Of a stretch of 64,000 nt of DNA, positions 60,847 through 64,000 are shown one piece after another. The DNA comes from an uncultured Lachnospiraceae bacterium (GTDB lineage Bacteria > Bacillota > Clostridia > Lachnospirales > Lachnospiraceae), in contig CALWOX010000008.1 of assembly GCA_944383265.1 (NCBI GenBank), positions 1 to 64,000 of the forward strand, written 5' to 3'. Position 1 is the stretch's first letter; every line of letters starts with the position of its first letter. The notes under the pieces are model-generated. The model was given only the letters and a program-made list of their open reading frames with translations. It was not told the DNA's origin and ran no database searches. The translations under genes and the position numbers were made by a program.

Positions 60847-61743
60847 TTATGGTGTATATTGTACTTCTATACTTGTAATAAGACCATTTGAATCGACTTC
60901 GGCTTTCCCATATAAATACCCTTTAGGGTACTGTTTTTTTCTCTCAAAAGTATCAACAAAATTTATATACTCAGGAATGGTAAGCCATTCACGATTATGA
61001 AAATCATAAATATGTACCAGACTCTTTCCTTCTTGTGGCCATGCATCAACATATTCGTCTCTCTCATATATATCTATATAGTCATGTATCATACACTTTT
61101 TTGAAAGATATACTGATCCTGAATATATTATTCGAGGCACATGATAGTCATTTTCTATAGACAGTATGTAATGAGCGCCTTCCTTGGTTATACTATATGA
61201 TGAGTTATAATACCCGTGATCTGCAGGGTTAACAATCTCCACTCCATAAGAATCATTTTGAGGATCAGCATAAAGTACCCTATAGTTGTATCCGTCAATG
61301 TTTATTATATCGCCGACTCCCTTGCCTGTCATGTCAAGATAATAATACTTATCCGTAAAAAACTCGGCATTTGTAAGCTCATAATAAGCTCCTTTATCTA
61401 TGATTTGTGCAAGTCCGTCTCCCCAGCCTGCCCTGAAACCTATGTCCAAGCCTTCATTTTCTTCTAAAGCTTTTTTATACTCCTCTCCAGGCACTATTCG
61501 TTCTCCACTCGGTGCCACTATATATCCGTCGGGAGTTTCCTCGTTTGAATACATATATCCATCAGGATTGAAGCAGTACCATTTGTTATCGATCTGCTTC
61601 CATTCGTTTTTAGGGTAAGTGCCGTCATCGTTTTTCCACCACCAGCCGTTAGCATCTGACTGCCAAGAACCAGCAAGCGTCTGAGAACAGATACATAGTA
61701 CCATCATTAATGTAATTATAAAAACCCTCTTAACTTTACTCAT
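60847..61743 (-). CDS. Secreted protein with a cell-wall-binding repeat
   Basis: A 298-residue exported protein of unknown function. A signal peptide is at 1-24 (FIITLMMVLCICSQTLA). It is followed by a choline-binding-like cell-wall repeat, GWWWKNDDGTYPKNEWKQID then WYCFNPDGYMYSNE, at residues 32-68. The rest (about 85-298), rich in Tyr and Asp and predicted mostly as strands, is not recognised. The ribosome site GGAGG and the start lie at the very end of an IS200-type transposase remnant, so this gene has been placed behind a broken insertion sequence. There is no terminator within 25 bases of the stop. Confidence 0.8.
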   Translation of the reverse strand: MSKVKRVFIITLMMVLCICSQTLAGSWQSDANGWWWKNDDGTYPKNEWKQIDNKWYCFNPDGYMYSNEETPDGYIVAPSGERIVPGEEYKKALEENEGLDIGFRAGWGDGLAQIIDKGAYYELTNAEFFTDKYYYLDMTGKGVGDIINIDGYNYRVLYADPQNDSYGVEIVNPADHGYYNSSYSITKEGAHYILSIENDYHVPRIIYSGSVYLSKKCMIHDYIDIYERDEYVDAWPQEGKSLVHIYDFHNREWLTIPEYINFVDTFERKKQYPKGYLYGKAEVDSNGLITSIEVQYTP

Positions 61744-61746
61744 GCC

Positions 61747-61896
61747 CTACACCTCCTTTCTTTTGCACAGCGTACTTAATATATTCGCCACATCTGCTTT
61801 GATCTTCCCATATATTATCTGCCTTCTGTATTTCGGCGCGAACACGATATAGTACTTACATTCCCATGTTGTATGTGATAATGTATTCCAGTCCAC
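61747..61896 (-). pseudogene. tnpA: IS200/IS605-type TnpA transposase, N-terminal remnant
   Basis: A 49-residue frame beginning with GTG at 61896 behind GGGAGG. It reads DWNTLSHTTWECKYYIVFAP and then KYRRQIIYGKIKADV, which is the strongly conserved start of TnpA of the IS200/IS605 group (about 150 residues when whole). It ends at TAG 61747-61749 after CKRKEV, before the HUH motif and the catalytic Tyr. The last codons contain the AGGAGG used by the secreted-protein gene that follows. The element is dead; it would need a TnpA elsewhere to move. Confidence 0.88.
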
Positions 61897-62024
61897 TTTG
61901 GACTACCTCCCAGTCTTTATTTGTGCGGTTTCGGATCCACTACTTATTATAGACTTGGAGACTTTTTTATCGCTTAAGCCGTTCAGAAATCCACTTACAT
62001 AGCAAGTGGTTTATTGGATTTTTG
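61897..62024. mobile_element. Probable left-end region of the broken IS200-like element
   Basis: Upstream of the transposase start, the 130 bases hold no gene and include a hairpin with arms CCACTT (61991-61996) and AAGTGG (62004-62009). IS200/IS605 ends carry such subterminal hairpins. The exact element border is not visible. It abuts the stop codon of the next minus-strand gene. Confidence 0.45.
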
Positions 62025-62558
62025 TTATACTACCCTAAATATTAACATCCGATCCAACTCTACATCCTCTATGGAACAATATACACCGCCTCGCAATGCT
62101 AATTCCAGACGATAAAACTGCATACAACGGTTTATGTGTTGAAGCAACAGCTGCGATCTACGTTTATATCCATACTGTTTGAGTAGTGTTCTCAGTTTAA
62201 TTCTCACATAATTGTTTCCATTTCCATACAAAATCCGAATACGCATGCTTTTAAAAAACAAATCTAAATCTGAGAAATCACTAATTAAAAGATCTGCATT
62301 TAAATCCCTGTTTATATGAGACATATCTTTTTGTATTACGGGAAACTCTTTATCAATAGCCGGCTTATCATAAAGATACTGCATCCAATAAAATGTATCT
62401 AAAATAAATTTCCGTTGATTAGTCCTGTATGAAATTGCAAGGAGTTCCTTCTCCCCCTTCCATATTAAATCAAGAATTCGGCTTTCATGCCGGCATCCGA
62501 GTTGCATACTGTTGACGATTATAGCAATATCAAGCGCAGAATAGCATAACTCTCGCAT
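62025..62558 (-). CDS. Unrecognised protein coupled to the helicase-HNH gene
   Basis: A 177-residue basic protein with no family that I recognise. It looks mainly helical, with no signal peptide or membrane segment, and has an Arg/Tyr-rich C-terminal half (KQYGYKRRSQLLLQHINRCM). Its ATG shares one base with the TAA of the helicase-HNH gene, so it is translationally coupled to it and is likely a partner of that protein. It ends next to the IS200-like remnant. Confidence 0.7.
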   Translation of the reverse strand: MRELCYSALDIAIIVNSMQLGCRHESRILDLIWKGEKELLAISYRTNQRKFILDTFYWMQYLYDKPAIDKEFPVIQKDMSHINRDLNADLLISDFSDLDLFFKSMRIRILYGNGNNYVRIKLRTLLKQYGYKRRSQLLLQHINRCMQFYRLELALRGGVYCSIEDVELDRMLIFRVV

Positions 62559-64000
62559 TACTGATCACCCTTTGTTCCATTGCAATGGCGGCAGAGAATC
62601 TGCAAATTTTCTGCAACGCTTTTTCCACCATTATTCATCGGAATAATATGATCTACTTGGAAATATATACGGGATTTATGTGCTACGCCACAACAAGCAC
62701 AGTGGTAATTTCCATTTGCATCCCTAGATTTTTCAAAAGCCTGATCTCTCAGTTTTTTTTCCATAGCAGGATTAATTTTCCCAATTTCATGCAAAGGCAA
62801 ATCTTCTAAAACTCTGGTCCCATATTTTATATTATTTTCGTCATCATAAATATCAGGGTGAGACAATTTCATAAGCTCGATGTCCAACTGACGAAGGAAA
62901 TATAGCTTTCTGCCAAAGAAAAGACGAAGCATATTATCGTCTCCTGACTCCCAGAGAGAATCAATATATTCCTTCCTTTTTCTCTCACCCATATCTTCGT
63001 CCCAAATACACTGAGCAATCTTACCCACATCAATCTTACTTCTATCCACCTCATCAAAGGTATAGAACCTGGGAACAGCTTCGTACTGAGCATAGTATTT
63101 CAAAATATTCAGTACATCTTTTCGTTCATACGGAGGAATCATTTCTCCGCAGAAGAAAGACTCCCTACACTGTGCTTCCATTTCATTGAGCTGTGTTTCT
63201 GTTAAATACTCTTCGGTTGCGCCAAAAGATTTAAACAGTGCAGGAAGCGCATCCATCAAGTTTTTGTAAGCATTTTGAGTACTATCATAAACCATTACCT
63301 GGTAAGCATGGTCCATACCACTTTCTTCAAGATATGTGAACGCATACATTCCAACGGGAATTCTCTGCTCAAAAGGAACTTTTTCCAATGCGGTAGTATC
63401 CACTGAATCATCCAAAATTGCCGCAAACTCCTCAATCTTGGAAATAGCAATCATACGCAGATCTCGTTTTGCACGCTCAGTGTCATTATCGCGAAAGTCA
63501 TTGTTCCCATCAAACAGACTTTCAGGGTTAACCCACGCAATGTGCTCGTTCCAGTGATCTACAAACGAAACAATGTATGCACTGGAGGTTCCGCCAGCAG
63601 CCGTACCCCTCAAAGCACGACCTACCATTTGAGTCATCAGTATTGAAGAAACAGTTGGTCTTGTCAAGAACACTGTCTTTGTTTTGGGAAGATCAACACC
63701 CTCAGTCAAAATATTGACATTGATTAAAACTTGTAACTTTCCTTTTCTATAATCATCCAATTTTCTTTCATTATCTTCTCGGCTGATTGTCGCACCTGTA
63801 ATTGCATCTTTAACAGAGGATACAATAAAATCCGCTTTAATATCGGCCTTCTTGAAAAGAGCTGTTAACTGAATTGCATGGATTACATTAACAGCAAACA
63901 ATATTGTCTGACCATATTCATCCTGCTTCGCTTTATATGTTTCGACAATCAGTTTATTGCGAACTGCACTATCTGCCATCTGCTGTGCAATTTCATCTGG
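62558..64000 (-). CDS. SF2 helicase with C-terminal HNH nuclease domain, N-terminus outside the window
   Basis: The frame is open through base 64000 and continues beyond the window; about 480 residues are visible. They start within the second RecA-like domain of a superfamily 2 helicase: GQTILFAVNVIHAIQLTALF (motif IV region), NVNILTEGVDLPKTKTVFLT (motif V) and ILMTQMVGRALRGT (motif VI). A middle region of about 250 residues is not recognised. The last 60 residues form an HNH nuclease: CACCGVAHKSRIYFQVDHII, then NNGGKSVAENLQILCRHCNG, with the His/Asn and four zinc Cys in place. Helicase-HNH fusions of this kind are seen in restriction-like and other DNA defence loci. The first RecA domain and any neighbours lie outside the window. 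Confidence 0.85.
   Translation of the reverse strand, partial: PDEIAQQMADSAVRNKLIVETYKAKQDEYGQTILFAVNVIHAIQLTALFKKADIKADFIVSSVKDAITGATISREDNERKLDDYRKGKLQVLINVNILTEGVDLPKTKTVFLTRPTVSSILMTQMVGRALRGTAAGGTSSAYIVSFVDHWNEHIAWVNPESLFDGNNDFRDNDTERAKRDLRMIAISKIEEFAAILDDSVDTTALEKVPFEQRIPVGMYAFTYLEESGMDHAYQVMVYDSTQNAYKNLMDALPALFKSFGATEEYLTETQLNEMEAQCRESFFCGEMIPPYERKDVLNILKYYAQYEAVPRFYTFDEVDRSKIDVGKIAQCIWDEDMGERKRKEYIDSLWESGDDNMLRLFFGRKLYFLRQLDIELMKLSHPDIYDDENNIKYGTRVLEDLPLHEIGKINPAMEKKLRDQAFEKSRDANGNYHCACCGVAHKSRIYFQVDHIIPMNNGGKSVAENLQILCRHCNGTKGDQ

Overview
The window reads as a chromosomal segment of an anaerobic Gram-positive bacterium of the Clostridia, most likely a gut Lachnospiraceae-type organism. 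This is inferred from gene content (selenium-type molybdenum hydroxylase accessory protein, 2-hydroxyacyl-CoA dehydratase-like proteins, EFR1-type ferredoxin, malic enzyme/fumarase/aspartase set), from strong AGGAGG ribosome binding sites, and from Firmicute-type integrase and excisionase genes. No rRNA, tRNA or CRISPR array was recognised.

Left edge, 1-4.73 kb: a decayed mobile-element region ending exactly at the 3' end of guaA, a known integration hotspot. It holds a 5'-cut AAA ATPase/TOPRIM protein, a tyrosine recombinase missing its C-terminal catalytic part, an excisionase-like protein, a gene fragment, an XRE regulator with a one-base frameshift, and a small membrane protein.

4.73-17.4 kb: guaA, then a purine catabolic block on the minus strand: adenine deaminase, YqeB, guanine deaminase, and the three xanthine dehydrogenase subunits, followed by a small PH-domain protein. 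A nucleotidyltransferase, an M18 aminopeptidase and a fragment of a PucR-type regulator lie upstream.

17.4-25.9 kb: one minus-strand operon for peptide uptake and breakdown: binding protein, two permeases, two ATPases, a D-aminopeptidase of the DppA family, an M42 peptidase and an Asp/Glu racemase. A consensus promoter and a terminator frame it.

26-47.7 kb: housekeeping. Fumarase and malic enzyme, aspartase and a divergent LysR regulator, an AEC transporter, a YhaN/YhaO-like repair pair, a MATE exporter, a frameshifted GrpB gene, an LCP cell-wall protein with a repetitive charged N-terminus, LrgAB, and a divergent threonine cluster (asd, lysC, hom against thrC, thrB).

47.8-53.2 kb: a MarR regulator, an M20 amidohydrolase, and a facing operon of a MalY/PatB-like C-S lyase, a VOC-like protein and a DUF819 membrane protein. 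The same palindrome occurs at both promoters, so they look like one regulon, possibly for N-acylated cysteine S-conjugates.

53.4-60.4 kb: a TetR-controlled alcohol dehydrogenase and flavodoxin pair with three matching operators, an aldo/keto reductase with two Fe-S motifs, and a facing operon of two 2-hydroxyacyl-CoA dehydratase-like proteins and an EFR1 ferredoxin, with no activator ATPase nearby.

60.4-64 kb: an AT-rich gap with an orphan plus-strand terminator, a secreted cell-wall-binding protein placed directly behind a 49-residue remnant of an IS200-type transposase, and at the right edge a helicase-HNH protein (cut by the window) coupled to a small protein of unknown function.
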